From JAAFHB01 sp963677935 (GTDB taxonomy: Bacteria; Bacteroidota; Bacteroidia; Bacteroidales; Prolixibacteraceae), in assembly GCA_963677935.2 (NCBI GenBank), contig CAXXEH010000003.1, positions 4,526,001-4,590,000 on the forward strand: a stretch of 64,000 bases of DNA, read 5' to 3'. How positions within the stretch are numbered: the stretch's first letter is position 1; every line of letters begins with the position of its first letter. The position numbers and the translations under genes were made by a program. Positions 52,005-60,506 of the stretch are shown here, piece after piece. Under the pieces are notes generated by a model, which was given only the letters and a program-made list of their open reading frames with translations, was not told where the DNA came from and did no database searches.

Positions 52005-52997
52005 TTAATTATACTTAAGAACAAGATCATCGACATTAACAATAAATTTATTTGCATTGTAACTACCTAAGATTCCGCCACCGTTTTTAACATTGGTATA
52101 AACCTGTATGGGTTCCATCAGGAAGTCGTTGTTACTGTAATAAATCTGGGCCGCATAGGTTTTAAAATACTTGTGGAGACCTTCTGTAATTGCCTGAAGA
52201 TAAACGACGGTTGTATTCTTAGCTTCGGGAGAATAAGATGGCCGATATGAAAAAGTTAATGAATACTCCTTCCCGTCGATCAGGTCATCATTGAAAATAT
52301 TAAAAATATTATCAGGGACACCATCTAAAAAGTCGACAGAAGAACTTGCTTTTAAATTTGGATCGGTTGACGTGATGGAAGTATTATAATTCGTGAAGAT
52401 CCATCCGGGACCTGACCAACCGCTGTTTCCGTGGCTGTATAATGATCCACTCCCATTACCGTAATCATCACTATACCACTCGGGCTTTTCACTATACTCG
52501 TCAACATTGGCCACTACGAGCCGGTAAAAATTCTTCACCCCTGGCGGATCTTTAAATGTGATAGTCGCATTGAAATCTCCAACCAGACTATTTTTTACAA
52601 TGGTACATTTCAAAATTTCGGGAGCCTGTTCGATAGCGCATGTTGCCTCGATAGATGAATAGCCCTCTTTAGCAACGGTTATTTTATAGTTTTTCCCGAT
52701 GGAAGGTTTACCGGTTCCATAAAACCTTATGCGCTTAGAATCAAATTTTAAAGTTTCGAGCAACGTTTCGTTTTCATAAACTTTCACGTCAGCATCAGAA
52801 ATGAATACACCTCCTATATTTGTCATAATGGAAATACTGTGAGTCACACTTACCGACCAAACACTGTCGGGATTAAGATAGCTATTCATCACTAAAAATT
52901 CGCTTTGGCTTTTATGATTATAAGCAATCTCTTTTTCGCAAGCCATCAAAAGTGGGATCAGGAGAATTGCAGCAAAATAGAATATTGATTTGTACAT
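52005..52997 (-). CDS. DUF4249-family lipoprotein
   Basis: 330 residues. Lipoprotein signal with lipobox LMAC (Cys about 20). The mature part is beta-rich with an Ig-like start (FLVMNSYLNPDSVWSVSVTH, then DADVKVYENETLLETL), as in DUF4249 proteins. They are usually encoded directly after a TonB-dependent receptor, as here (12-bp gap), and are probably outer-membrane or surface partners of it. Substrate unknown. Confidence 0.85.
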   Translation of the reverse strand: MYKSIFYFAAILLIPLLMACEKEIAYNHKSQSEFLVMNSYLNPDSVWSVSVTHSISIMTNIGGVFISDADVKVYENETLLETLKFDSKRIRFYGTGKPSIGKNYKITVAKEGYSSIEATCAIEQAPEILKCTIVKNSLVGDFNATITFKDPPGVKNFYRLVVANVDEYSEKPEWYSDDYGNGSGSLYSHGNSGWSGPGWIFTNYNTSITSTDPNLKASSSVDFLDGVPDNIFNIFNDDLIDGKEYSLTFSYRPSYSPEAKNTTVVYLQAITEGLHKYFKTYAAQIYYSNNDFLMEPIQVYTNVKNGGGILGSYNANKFIVNVDDLVLKYN

Positions 52998-53009
52998 GAA
53001 ATTCGGGAA

Positions 53010-55349
53010 TTAAAATTTAAAACTATAAGTAACTGATGGAATGATCGGAAACAAACTTGTCTGTTTCAGCACATGTTGTCCGTGGTCATTGGTTTCAGGC
53101 GTTATGAAAAACGGATTCTGGCGGTTGTACACATTATAAACGCTGATGTTCCAGGTCCTCACTCCAGTGCGTTTCTGTTTGTGGAAGTTAATTCCGAAAT
53201 CGAGTCGGTGATAAGGTGGCATTCTGTAATTATTACGACCATCGAAATAGTTAATTTTCATATCGTATCCCAGGTAATAAGGGATTTCAGTATTAACCTG
53301 ATTGGTAAATAGTGTTCCGGCATTACCTGTACGGTAAACCCACGTAGTGCCAATGTCGATCCTGTCGTTGAATTTGTGGCTAAGTACAATATTAATATCG
53401 TGTCGGCTGTCGTACCGGGCGGGAAACGTTTCCCCGAAACTGATATTTTCGAATTTCCGATTGGCCCACGATAAGGTATAAGCAATCCATCCAGTCGTTT
53501 TGCCGGTATTCTTGCCAACCATTAACTCGCAACCATAGGCCCGGCCTTTGCCGCTCTCGACCTTATTTTCCCAATCTGTCGAATTGCCAAAAAAAGAAGC
53601 GCCATCCTTGTATTCAATCAGGTTATTCATTTTCTTGTAATAGCCTTCAGCCGTAAGGTCAAATCCATCAGAAATACGATAAACTGCACCAATCGCCATT
53701 TGCTCTGCCATCATTGGTTTGATCTTCTTCGTTACGGGAACCCAAAGATCGGTTGGAAGACTTAACCTGGAGCTCGTGAGCAGGTGAATGTATTGTTTCA
53801 TCTGCGAATAGGCAACCTTAAAAGAGAGGTTGTCATCTGCCTGATAATTCACCGACAATCGTGGTTCGAGCGAATAATAGGGGGTCTTCTGAACATTAAA
53901 CATCGAAGCACGCAATCCTACATTCGCTTTCAAACGAGGTCCGATGGTGATATCATCCTCGCCATAAACAGAGAAGTCGTGTGCATAAATACCCTTATCA
54001 CCAAAGGTTTTATCAATCGTACTTGCGCCCTCATTATCTGTTTTATATGTTTTTATGCCTGGTTTAAAGTTATGGTAGATATAATTGACGCCGAACTTTA
54101 CCGCGTGATCAGGCGATGCAGAATAATCGAAATCCATTTTGTAACCCCAATCGTAAATACCCGAACCAAAAAGGTAATTGTTTATATTATACTGATCGGA
54201 GTTGGACTCCTTCAGACTGTTATCACTACTAACATTAAAATCGTATTTGCTGTAAGTGACGGTGGTATTGACGAATAGCTTGTTGTTAAGAATGTAATTC
54301 CACCGCAGGGCTGAGGTGATATTTCCCCATTCGAGCTGGTTTTTTGTTTTTTCAATTCGTCCTTGAGTTCCTCCCGTCTCATCGTTCCATTTATTCGTCA
54401 AGTTGTCTTTACCAATATAGGTACTTAAATAAAGCCTGCTCCGGTCCGAAAAACGGTGGTTGACCTTGGCATTCATATCGTAAAAGTAGTAACCCGTTAT
54501 ATCACCATTACTTTTTGCAAAGGGCTTTGTAAGCAGATCGACGTAGGTTCGCCTGGCTGAGACAGAAAAGGAAGTACGTCCTTTAACAATAGGACCTTCA
54601 AGGTGAAATTTGGATGAAATCAGCCCAATACTGATATTGCCATGATACTCCTTCTCGTTGCCTTCATTCATCCGTACATCAACTACCGACGAAAGCCTTC
54701 CTCCAAATCTGGCAGGAAAACCACCTTTGTAAAATGATACACTTTTAAGTGCATCGGGATTAAAGACAGAAAAGAAGCCAAACAGATGGCTGGCATTGTA
54801 AACCGGTACACCATCGAGTAGCAGCAGGTTTTGATCGGGGGCACCACCCCTCACATAAAGTCCTGTCGAGCCTTCCGAACCCGATTTCACCCCCGGCAAC
54901 AATTGCAGCGATTTGATAACATCGGCTTCACCCAAAAACGCAGGAAGGCTTTTGATTTTTTCGATAGGCATATCAAACCGGCTCATTTGCGTTGATGTGA
55001 GCTGCTCGTTAGCTTTTGTAGCTTCTACCTTAATTTCCCTCAGTTCATTTTTTGATGTAAGTGAAAGATCAATTTTCCGGTCTTCGGTCAATTCGACTTC
55101 CCTGAACTGAGTCTCATAACCGACAAACGAAAAGGCCACTTTTACTTTACCTTTCGGAAGGGTTAGACTGTAGAACCCATAATTGTTCGTAACTGTTCCT
55201 TTATAACCGGATACTTCGACCATCTGCGCACCAATCAATGCCTCATTGGTTGCACCATCGGATATCGTGCCACTAATTGTAAATTTTTGTTGCGCAATTG
55301 AAATAAAGCAGATGGCAATAAAGGAAATAAGTAAGCAAAATTTAATCAT
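53010..55349 (-). CDS. TonB-dependent receptor with N-terminal carboxypeptidase-like domain
   Basis: 779 residues. Signal peptide (about 1-19), then a CarboxypepD_reg-like beta domain (about 22-105; GTISDGATNEALIGAQMVEV), a plug (about 115-225) with LPGVKSGSEGSTGLYVRGG and LLLDGVPVYNASHLFGFFS, and a 22-strand barrel ending in aromatic SVTYSFKF. It is not SusC-length and no SusD follows, so iron-chelate, peptide or another small ligand is as likely as a glycan. It is cotranscribed with the DUF4249 lipoprotein. Confidence 0.92.
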   Translation of the reverse strand: MIKFCLLISFIAICFISIAQQKFTISGTISDGATNEALIGAQMVEVSGYKGTVTNNYGFYSLTLPKGKVKVAFSFVGYETQFREVELTEDRKIDLSLTSKNELREIKVEATKANEQLTSTQMSRFDMPIEKIKSLPAFLGEADVIKSLQLLPGVKSGSEGSTGLYVRGGAPDQNLLLLDGVPVYNASHLFGFFSVFNPDALKSVSFYKGGFPARFGGRLSSVVDVRMNEGNEKEYHGNISIGLISSKFHLEGPIVKGRTSFSVSARRTYVDLLTKPFAKSNGDITGYYFYDMNAKVNHRFSDRSRLYLSTYIGKDNLTNKWNDETGGTQGRIEKTKNQLEWGNITSALRWNYILNNKLFVNTTVTYSKYDFNVSSDNSLKESNSDQYNINNYLFGSGIYDWGYKMDFDYSASPDHAVKFGVNYIYHNFKPGIKTYKTDNEGASTIDKTFGDKGIYAHDFSVYGEDDITIGPRLKANVGLRASMFNVQKTPYYSLEPRLSVNYQADDNLSFKVAYSQMKQYIHLLTSSRLSLPTDLWVPVTKKIKPMMAEQMAIGAVYRISDGFDLTAEGYYKKMNNLIEYKDGASFFGNSTDWENKVESGKGRAYGCELMVGKNTGKTTGWIAYTLSWANRKFENISFGETFPARYDSRHDINIVLSHKFNDRIDIGTTWVYRTGNAGTLFTNQVNTEIPYYLGYDMKINYFDGRNNYRMPPYHRLDFGINFHKQKRTGVRTWNISVYNVYNRQNPFFITPETNDHGQHVLKQTSLFPIIPSVTYSFKF

Positions 55350-55514
55350 AAACTTTTTCAGTGTAAAGAATCAACAGATAATACTATTTTACATAAATTA
55401 TGATGTTTTTGTGTAGGGGTCGGTTGCGTTGGGAAAAACGAAGAGAATAGGGGAGGTTTATTATGGACCGATATTCGAAAAATTGAATCATAGTGAACAA
55501 CTGATTTGACCAAT

Positions 55515-56213
55515 ATGGAAGTTGGTCAATTAATGAACCGCCACTTGGATGATTTTTCAACGATCGATCCAAAATTACTTACCGATGCACCCTATAATGA
55601 CTATGTAAAGCAAATCACCAACAAGTCGGGAATTTTCCAGAAAGCATTGGTGCAGGTACGAAAAAACCAGGAGACTGAAAAAATTATTCAGGCAGACGAC
55701 GATCGCGACAAAGCAATCGAGGCTTACAAAAAATCACTTCAGCTTTATAAAGCTTCTGATGTTCCTGAGGAGATTGAAGCAGCCAGAATTCTGGGTATAT
55801 TAATGGATTCCCATAAAAATCTTGCCAAACAAAACTACGAAGCAGAAACGATAGGCATTGATAAAGTGGTGAGTGACCTGGAAAGTCCCAAATATTCAGC
55901 CCAGGTTGCCGTTTTGAATATCAGAAAGTATGTCGATCGGATGAACGTGACCAACCAGAATTTCAAAACCCTTTTTAGCGGCAGGATGCTAACCGGAGCT
56001 ATGACCGAAACCTTCGATGTACAGGCTATTCGCAAAGAGCTGTTAAAGCTATACGCCGATTTTACCGCCTATGTCCTGGCCATGGCAAAGGCTTTGGACA
56101 CTCCCCTTTTTAATACTGCCCTCACCCTGCTCAACACCGCCCGTAAATACTACGCCGACATGCTCGCCCGGCGAACACCGGTCAAAGTGGCAAAGGAAAA
56201 ACCGACTGTATAA
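55515..56213 (+). CDS. DUF6261-like bacteroidete protein
   Basis: 232 residues from ATG at 55515 (an in-frame TTG lies at 55506). The protein is mostly helical and soluble: LTDAPYNDYVKQITNKSGIF, then DRDKAIEAYKKSLQLYKASD and a C-terminal pair of helices with KLYADFTAYVLAMAKALDTP. It resembles DUF6261 proteins of Bacteroidales, usually found in many copies near repeats and without known function; its N-terminus may be somewhat short. A 372-bp piece of its 3' end is duplicated at 51497. Confidence 0.7.
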   Translation: MEVGQLMNRHLDDFSTIDPKLLTDAPYNDYVKQITNKSGIFQKALVQVRKNQETEKIIQADDDRDKAIEAYKKSLQLYKASDVPEEIEAARILGILMDSHKNLAKQNYEAETIGIDKVVSDLESPKYSAQVAVLNIRKYVDRMNVTNQNFKTLFSGRMLTGAMTETFDVQAIRKELLKLYADFTAYVLAMAKALDTPLFNTALTLLNTARKYYADMLARRTPVKVAKEKPTV

Positions 56214-56219
56214 TTAAAA

Positions 56220-56252
56220 ATCCCTGTCAGGGTTTCGAAACCTGACAGGGAT
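56220..56252 (+). terminator. Dispersed CCCTGTCAGG hairpin, copy 4, in terminator position
   Basis: ATCCCTGTCAGGGTTT and AAACCTGACAGGGAT pair around CG and are followed by TGTCTTTTTATTTTATTT. It lies 6 bp after the DUF6261-like gene, so it probably ends that transcript. Confidence 0.75.
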
Positions 56253-56277
56253 TGTCTTTTTATTTTATTTCATTAGA

Positions 56278-56310
56278 AGACCTTAAAGGTTTAGAAAACC
56301 TTTAAGGTCT
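56278..56310. repeat. Dispersed hairpin, copy 5 (AGACCTTAAAGG type)
   Basis: AGACCTTAAAGGTTT and AAACCTTTAAGGTCT pair around AGA. It contains the stop codon and last codons of the DUF2442 gene (56283), so the repeat has supplied the protein's C-terminal end. Confidence 0.75.
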
Positions 56311-56534
56311 GACTCTAAATATAGGGTGTCGGGACAAAGGTCAACGCCATTAGACCATTGAATACTACCTAAAAATGGTTTTACTGAATTAAATATGCTC
56401 AAATCGTGTAATTCCTGAAAAAGGCTAATTTCCAAATAGGGTTTTACGTCAAAATTTCTCATCTCCCCATTACTAAAAGTAATCAGAAGCGTAAAGTTCG
56501 GTTCTGGTTTGACATCAGTCACACGTGGATTCAT
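56283..56534 (-). CDS. DUF2442 domain-containing protein
   Basis: 83 residues. NPRVTDVKPEPNFTLLITFS, then NGEMRNFDVKPYL and a C-terminal GSIQWSNGVDLCPDTLYLES are the DUF2442 pattern. Such small proteins often stand next to a DUF4160 or antitoxin-like gene and may be part of a toxin-antitoxin-type pair. It follows the gene at 56546-56764 by 11 bp. The last residues lie in hairpin repeat 5. Confidence 0.85.
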   Translation of the reverse strand: MNPRVTDVKPEPNFTLLITFSNGEMRNFDVKPYLEISLFQELHDLSIFNSVKPFLGSIQWSNGVDLCPDTLYLESDLKGFLNL

Positions 56535-56545
56535 AACATTGATTG

Positions 56546-56764
56546 TTATTTTAACGGATCAATCTTTAATTTTTCGGGATTCTGTCTGCAATCAAATACC
56601 GAAGCTATCGTGATTTGATTTTCGTATTTCCATTCATTGACCTTATTTTTTAGCTCTTCATGACTTATTACACGGCCTGAATCACTATCTTGAATTGCTT
56701 TATCAATCATATTATGAAATTCATTTAGCGACATTGGCTTTAATTCCTTTTCTATTATAATCAT
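56546..56764 (-). CDS. Antitoxin-like small protein
   Basis: 72 residues. The central motif SDSGRVISHEELKNKVNEWK is typical of short antitoxins (sGrvishee.k..i..W). The N-terminus MSLNEFHNMIDKAIQDS may be the true start (Met11, 56734). After the motif the sequence continues with TIASVFDCRQNPEKLKI, which is unusual. No classical toxin lies beside it; its partner is the DUF2442 gene. Confidence 0.65.
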   Translation of the reverse strand: MIIIEKELKPMSLNEFHNMIDKAIQDSDSGRVISHEELKNKVNEWKYENQITIASVFDCRQNPEKLKIDPLK

Positions 56765-56795
56765 TTTAAAGTCAATTTTGTTAAAATCAAAAAAT

Positions 56796-56824
56796 CCCTG
56801 TCAGGTTTTGAAAACCTGACAGGG
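56796..56824 (-). terminator. Dispersed CCCTGTCAGG hairpin, copy 6, between antitoxin-like and fucosidase genes
   Basis: CCCTGTCAGGTTTT and AAAACCTGACAGGG pair around G. On the minus strand it is followed by ATTTTTTGATTTT. It lies 9 bp after the fucosidase stop codon (56834), so it should terminate that gene. Confidence 0.8.
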
Positions 56825-56833
56825 CTGAACTAT

Positions 56834-58225
56834 CTATTTCACCTTGATCTTAAAAGCCCACGCATAACTGCACGAAGTAGGTCTCGCCTTCTGACGCGGA
56901 TAGAAAATGGTCAGACCATTCGCAGCATCCCATTTCCATTCGAGATTTCCCGGAACACCCAGCATCGTGATTTTCGAACCCTCAACCGGCTTCACCGATT
57001 TGAGTTTAAATTCATCCCCTTGCCATTTGAGGAAAATTGCATAGATATGATCCCCCTTCGAAGTGAAACAGGCATCCCCTTCCATCTGCTGAACCTTCCA
57101 GTAACGACAACCATAGATCGCCTCACCGTTTGTCTTCAGCCACTCCCCTAATTTCAAAAGAGGGTATTGCTCATATTCAGGTATTACGCCCGCCGCCGTT
57201 GGTCCAACATTGATATCGAAGTTTCCGTTGTGACTTACTCCCTTGATTACTTTATCGATAAATTGCTTTGGCGAGAGGCAATCCTCCTGATCAGTATCCT
57301 GGTTATATCCAAATGTTTTGGCAATCCCCTGCCAGTACGACCATTTGTGCGACAGCAAACCTTCGCTCCCCTTCTCCCCATCGTATTCCACATTATATAA
57401 GTCGCCATGTTTTCCCCGTTCGTCCTTGCCAAACCGGTCGTTGACAAAAACCTCCTGGTTGCGTTTGGCCGCCTCATTGTAATACCAGGCCACTACCTCT
57501 TTCATCTTCCAGAACGATTCGGGGTGATCCCACTCGCCATCAAAATACAAAAAGTCGGGATGGTACAGATCGATCAGCTCTTTAATCTGCAGAATCATAT
57601 AATCATCGACGTAGTTTTTCACCTTCTTCAATCCGGCATAGGGGATCTCCTTGCCCGTATAAATCGGATTAAACCATTCGTAAAGCGAGTAATAAAAACC
57701 CACCTTGAGGTTCTTCTTTCGGCCGGCTGTCACAAACTGCCCCAGCAAATCCTTGTGCGGACCCATCTTCATGGCGTTACGGTCGGTGTATTTCGAAGGC
57801 CAAAGACAGAAGCCGTCGTGATGCTTGGAGGTGATGAAGATGTAATTTGCCCCCATTTTTTTGGCAAACTTTGCCCACTCCGAAGGATTGTAGTCCCCGG
57901 CTTTCCATTTGGGGATAAAATCGTCGTAGGTGAAGTTCGCCCCATAGTTCTCAGCGTGGTAGGCTTCGGTAGGGCTCCCTTTCTGTTTCATATTGCTCCC
58001 GTACCATTCGGCATACGAGATCCCCTTTTCGCGAGGCGCCCAGGCGGGAACGGAATAAACACCCCAGTGCATGCTCAGTCCGATCTTGGCATCGTCGTAC
58101 CATTGCGGCATTTTATGCGAGTCGAGCGATTCCCAGGTTGCTTTGTAAGGCCCCTGAGCTGTAACCTTAACAGCTGCTAAAGCGCAAATTGATAAGCAAA
58201 TAATTAAATGACGTTTTAAATGCAT
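56834..58225 (-). CDS. GH29 alpha-L-fucosidase, secreted
   Basis: 463 residues from ATG at 58225 with a signal peptide (HLKRHLIICLSICALAAVKV). GH29 motifs: GLSMHWGVYSVPAW near the N-terminus, YIFITSKHHDGFCLWPSKYT, and the nucleophile region PDFLYFDGEWDHPESFW, where the Asp of YFDGEW is the likely nucleophile. FDINVGPTAAGVIPEYE closes the barrel, followed by a short C-terminal beta domain. It would release alpha-linked fucose in the periplasm or outside. An upstream ATG at 58279 gives no better signal. Confidence 0.9.
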   Translation of the reverse strand: MHLKRHLIICLSICALAAVKVTAQGPYKATWESLDSHKMPQWYDDAKIGLSMHWGVYSVPAWAPREKGISYAEWYGSNMKQKGSPTEAYHAENYGANFTYDDFIPKWKAGDYNPSEWAKFAKKMGANYIFITSKHHDGFCLWPSKYTDRNAMKMGPHKDLLGQFVTAGRKKNLKVGFYYSLYEWFNPIYTGKEIPYAGLKKVKNYVDDYMILQIKELIDLYHPDFLYFDGEWDHPESFWKMKEVVAWYYNEAAKRNQEVFVNDRFGKDERGKHGDLYNVEYDGEKGSEGLLSHKWSYWQGIAKTFGYNQDTDQEDCLSPKQFIDKVIKGVSHNGNFDINVGPTAAGVIPEYEQYPLLKLGEWLKTNGEAIYGCRYWKVQQMEGDACFTSKGDHIYAIFLKWQGDEFKLKSVKPVEGSKITMLGVPGNLEWKWDAANGLTIFYPRQKARPTSCSYAWAFKIKVK

Positions 58226-58309
58226 AGCTATAGTTTTTAGATTCCGAAAGTTAAAGATAAACAGGAAATAATACCGCACAATAGATCATAATCACCGTTC
58301 AATAGTTGA

Positions 58310-58905
58310 CCCATAATTCTCGATATCGAGATGCCCGACGGAAACGGGTTTAAGGTGGTTGAATTCTTCAGTGATCCCCCCTTTGACGCTACCTTTGTGA
58401 CCGCCTACGACCATTATGCGATCAAGGCGATCCGGTTTTCGGCACTCGACTATATCCTGAAGCCCATTAATATCCTCGAACTTCGGTCAGCCATCAACCG
58501 TTTCGGACAACGAAAGAAGAGGGATCAGCGCGTGTTGGGACAGTTTCTGCAGAATGCCGAATCGGCGCTACCCGAGAAGAAGATCGCACTTGCCACGGGA
58601 GATAAAATTGAATTCTGCAAAATCGGACAGATCATTCGTTGTCAGAGTGATGGGAATTACACGAGCTTTTATTTTGTGGACGCCCCTACCCTACTGGTTT
58701 CGAAAACGCTAATGATTTTGAGGAGATCCTCGACGGCTACGGCTTTATCCGCACCCACAAAGCCCACCTCGTGAACCTGATGTTTGTCCGCTCGTTCCAT
58801 AAAAATGATGGCGGTTACCTCAAAATGACCGACCGCACTTCGGTGCCCGTTTCACGCTGCAAAAAGGATGAAATCCTCGAACGGCTGAAAGCGCAATTGA
58901 CATGA
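58310..58905 (+). pseudogene. LytTR-family response regulator, 5'-truncated and frameshifted
   Basis: The frame opens after a TGA (58307) in the middle of the receiver, at ILDIEMPDGNGFKVV with the phospho-acceptor Asp, and continues with VTAYDHYAIKAIRFSALDYI, LKPINILEL and the first half of a LytTR domain (IIRCQSDGNYTSFYF). Near 58700 the frame shifts; the rest, FEEILDGYGFIRTHKAHLVN and SVPVSRCKKDEILERLKAQL, ends at TGA 58905. About 50 N-terminal residues and at least one base are lost. Confidence 0.85.
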
Positions 58906-59108
58906 AGTAGGCAGTAGGCTGAGGGAGTAGGCAAAAGGGTGAAGGGAGACGGCATAAGGATGTCGAAAAATTTCAAAAATTGCGCCTTTTCTCTCTGTGT
59001 AACTCTGTGAAACAATTTATTACACTGAGGGCCTCAGAGAATACCCAGAGGTATAGAGAGGCACACGATATTTTTGGACCCGTGCTCCCCCGCGCTTGCA
59101 ACGAGGTG

Positions 59109-59307
59109 TATGATGAATTTGCCTTCGAAACCAACAGTATCGACTACATTGTAAAACCTGTCAAGGCTGAAAGGATTCAAAAGCCTGGAGGAAAAAATGG
59201 GGGATAAATTTCTTCGAATCCACCGCGCCCTCTTGGTGAATGTAAGCCAGATCAGGGAGATCGACAAACATTTCGGCAGCCGGTTCTTCGTTCAAATGGA
59301 TAACTGA
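59109..59307 (+). pseudogene. Second LytTR response regulator remnant
   Basis: YDEFAFETNSIDYIVKPVKA is the end of a receiver domain. After a frame change GDKFLRIHRALLVNVSQIRE and FGSRFFVQMDN-stop are the last strands of a LytTR domain; most of the middle is deleted. It is different in sequence from the first remnant, so two neighbouring regulators decayed. The spacer 58906-59108 has AGTAGGC triplets and an inverted CTCTCTGTGTAACTCTGTG-type intergenic repeat. Confidence 0.75.
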
Positions 59308-59358
59308 ACTTTTTTCAACCTTACCTGTTCTAATTCAACACTTTTAAATTGAAGAATT

Positions 59359-60249
59359 ATGAAATACGTTATAACAGGTTCATTGGGAAATATCAGCAAG
59401 CCCCTTGCTGAGCGGCTAATCGCTGCCGGACACAGTGTAACGGTGATCAGCAGCAGTGCCGGAAAAACTGCACAAATCGAAGCGATTGGAGCAAAGGCAG
59501 CGATTGGCTCTGTTGAAGATGTCCAATTTCTGATTGAGACTTTTACCGGTGCAGATGCAGTTTACACCATGGTTCCCCCTAATTTTGGCAGCGGTAACTG
59601 GAAAAAATACATTGCCGGAATCGGCGAGAATTACGCCGCTGCAATTCAGGTATCAGGTGTAAAATATGTGGTCAATCTAAGCAGTATGGGGGCCCATATG
59701 CGTGAAGGTTGTGGTCCGGTAAGTGGATTGTACTTTGTCGAAAAGGCTTTAAACGGATTGGTTGGCGCAAATGTAAAACACCTTCGTCCGGGATTTTTCT
59801 ATACCAACTTCCTGGGTAATATTGGGATGATCAAGCATATGGGAATCATTGGTGCAAATTATGGCGAAGGATCGCAGCTGGTTTTGGTTCATCCCGATGA
59901 TATTGCTGAAGCTGCCGCCGAAGAGCTGCTTGCACTATCTTTCGAAGGGAAAAGCATCCGCTACGTTGCCAGTGATGAAAAATCTACCTACGAAGTGGCC
60001 GCTATTTTGGGAAAAGCTATTGGTAAACCTGAACTTCCCTGGGTCGATTTCAAGGATGAAGATACGGTCTCGGGTATGATCCAGGCGGGTCTTCCCGAAG
60101 AGATTGCCAAAAACTATGCTGAGATGGGTGCTGCCATGCGTAGCGGTGAGATGGCATCAGATTACGTAAACAACCCTCCTGCAGAATTTGGCTCCACAAA
60201 GCTGGAAGCTTTTGCCCCTGTTTTCGCGGCCATTTATGCTCAGTCATAA
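59359..60249 (+). CDS. NmrA/NAD(P)H-binding family oxidoreductase
   Basis: 296 residues. The NAD(P)-binding motif is YVITGSLGNISKPLAERLIA (the Gly-rich loop is GSLGNIS). VYTMVPPNFG and VKYVVNLSSMGAHM follow beta-4 and beta-5. The active-site Tyr-xxx-Lys of SDR enzymes is replaced by YFVEKALNGL, as in atypical NmrA-type proteins that act as redox sensors or quinone reductases. It is a single gene after the decayed LytTR pair. Substrate unknown. The 257-bp gap after it (60250-60506) shows nothing I recognise. Confidence 0.87.
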   Translation: MKYVITGSLGNISKPLAERLIAAGHSVTVISSSAGKTAQIEAIGAKAAIGSVEDVQFLIETFTGADAVYTMVPPNFGSGNWKKYIAGIGENYAAAIQVSGVKYVVNLSSMGAHMREGCGPVSGLYFVEKALNGLVGANVKHLRPGFFYTNFLGNIGMIKHMGIIGANYGEGSQLVLVHPDDIAEAAAEELLALSFEGKSIRYVASDEKSTYEVAAILGKAIGKPELPWVDFKDEDTVSGMIQAGLPEEIAKNYAEMGAAMRSGEMASDYVNNPPAEFGSTKLEAFAPVFAAIYAQS

Positions 60250-60506
60250 CTTACAATATTTTGTTTAACATTAAAATCCTTGCGTTCATTATTGTATAGA
60301 TTACAGAAATGGGCGCAAAGATTTTTTATACGAAAACCAATTAAAATCCTGACAGAAATATTCCTTATTAACCGGATGCATTAAAAATGAAGTGATACCT
60401 TTGAAGGTTTTTATCAAAAGCAATTAATGCCATCCAACGCCATTTGCCAGCTGCATTTAGAGCAATATTTATCTTACCCAGACCAAAAGTCATATATCCA
60501 TGTTAA

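Noticed and set aside
57407..58180. 257-codon plus-strand frame opposite the fucosidase gene
   Set aside because: It is a shadow of the GH29 gene, whose minus-strand frame has all catalytic motifs and a signal peptide.
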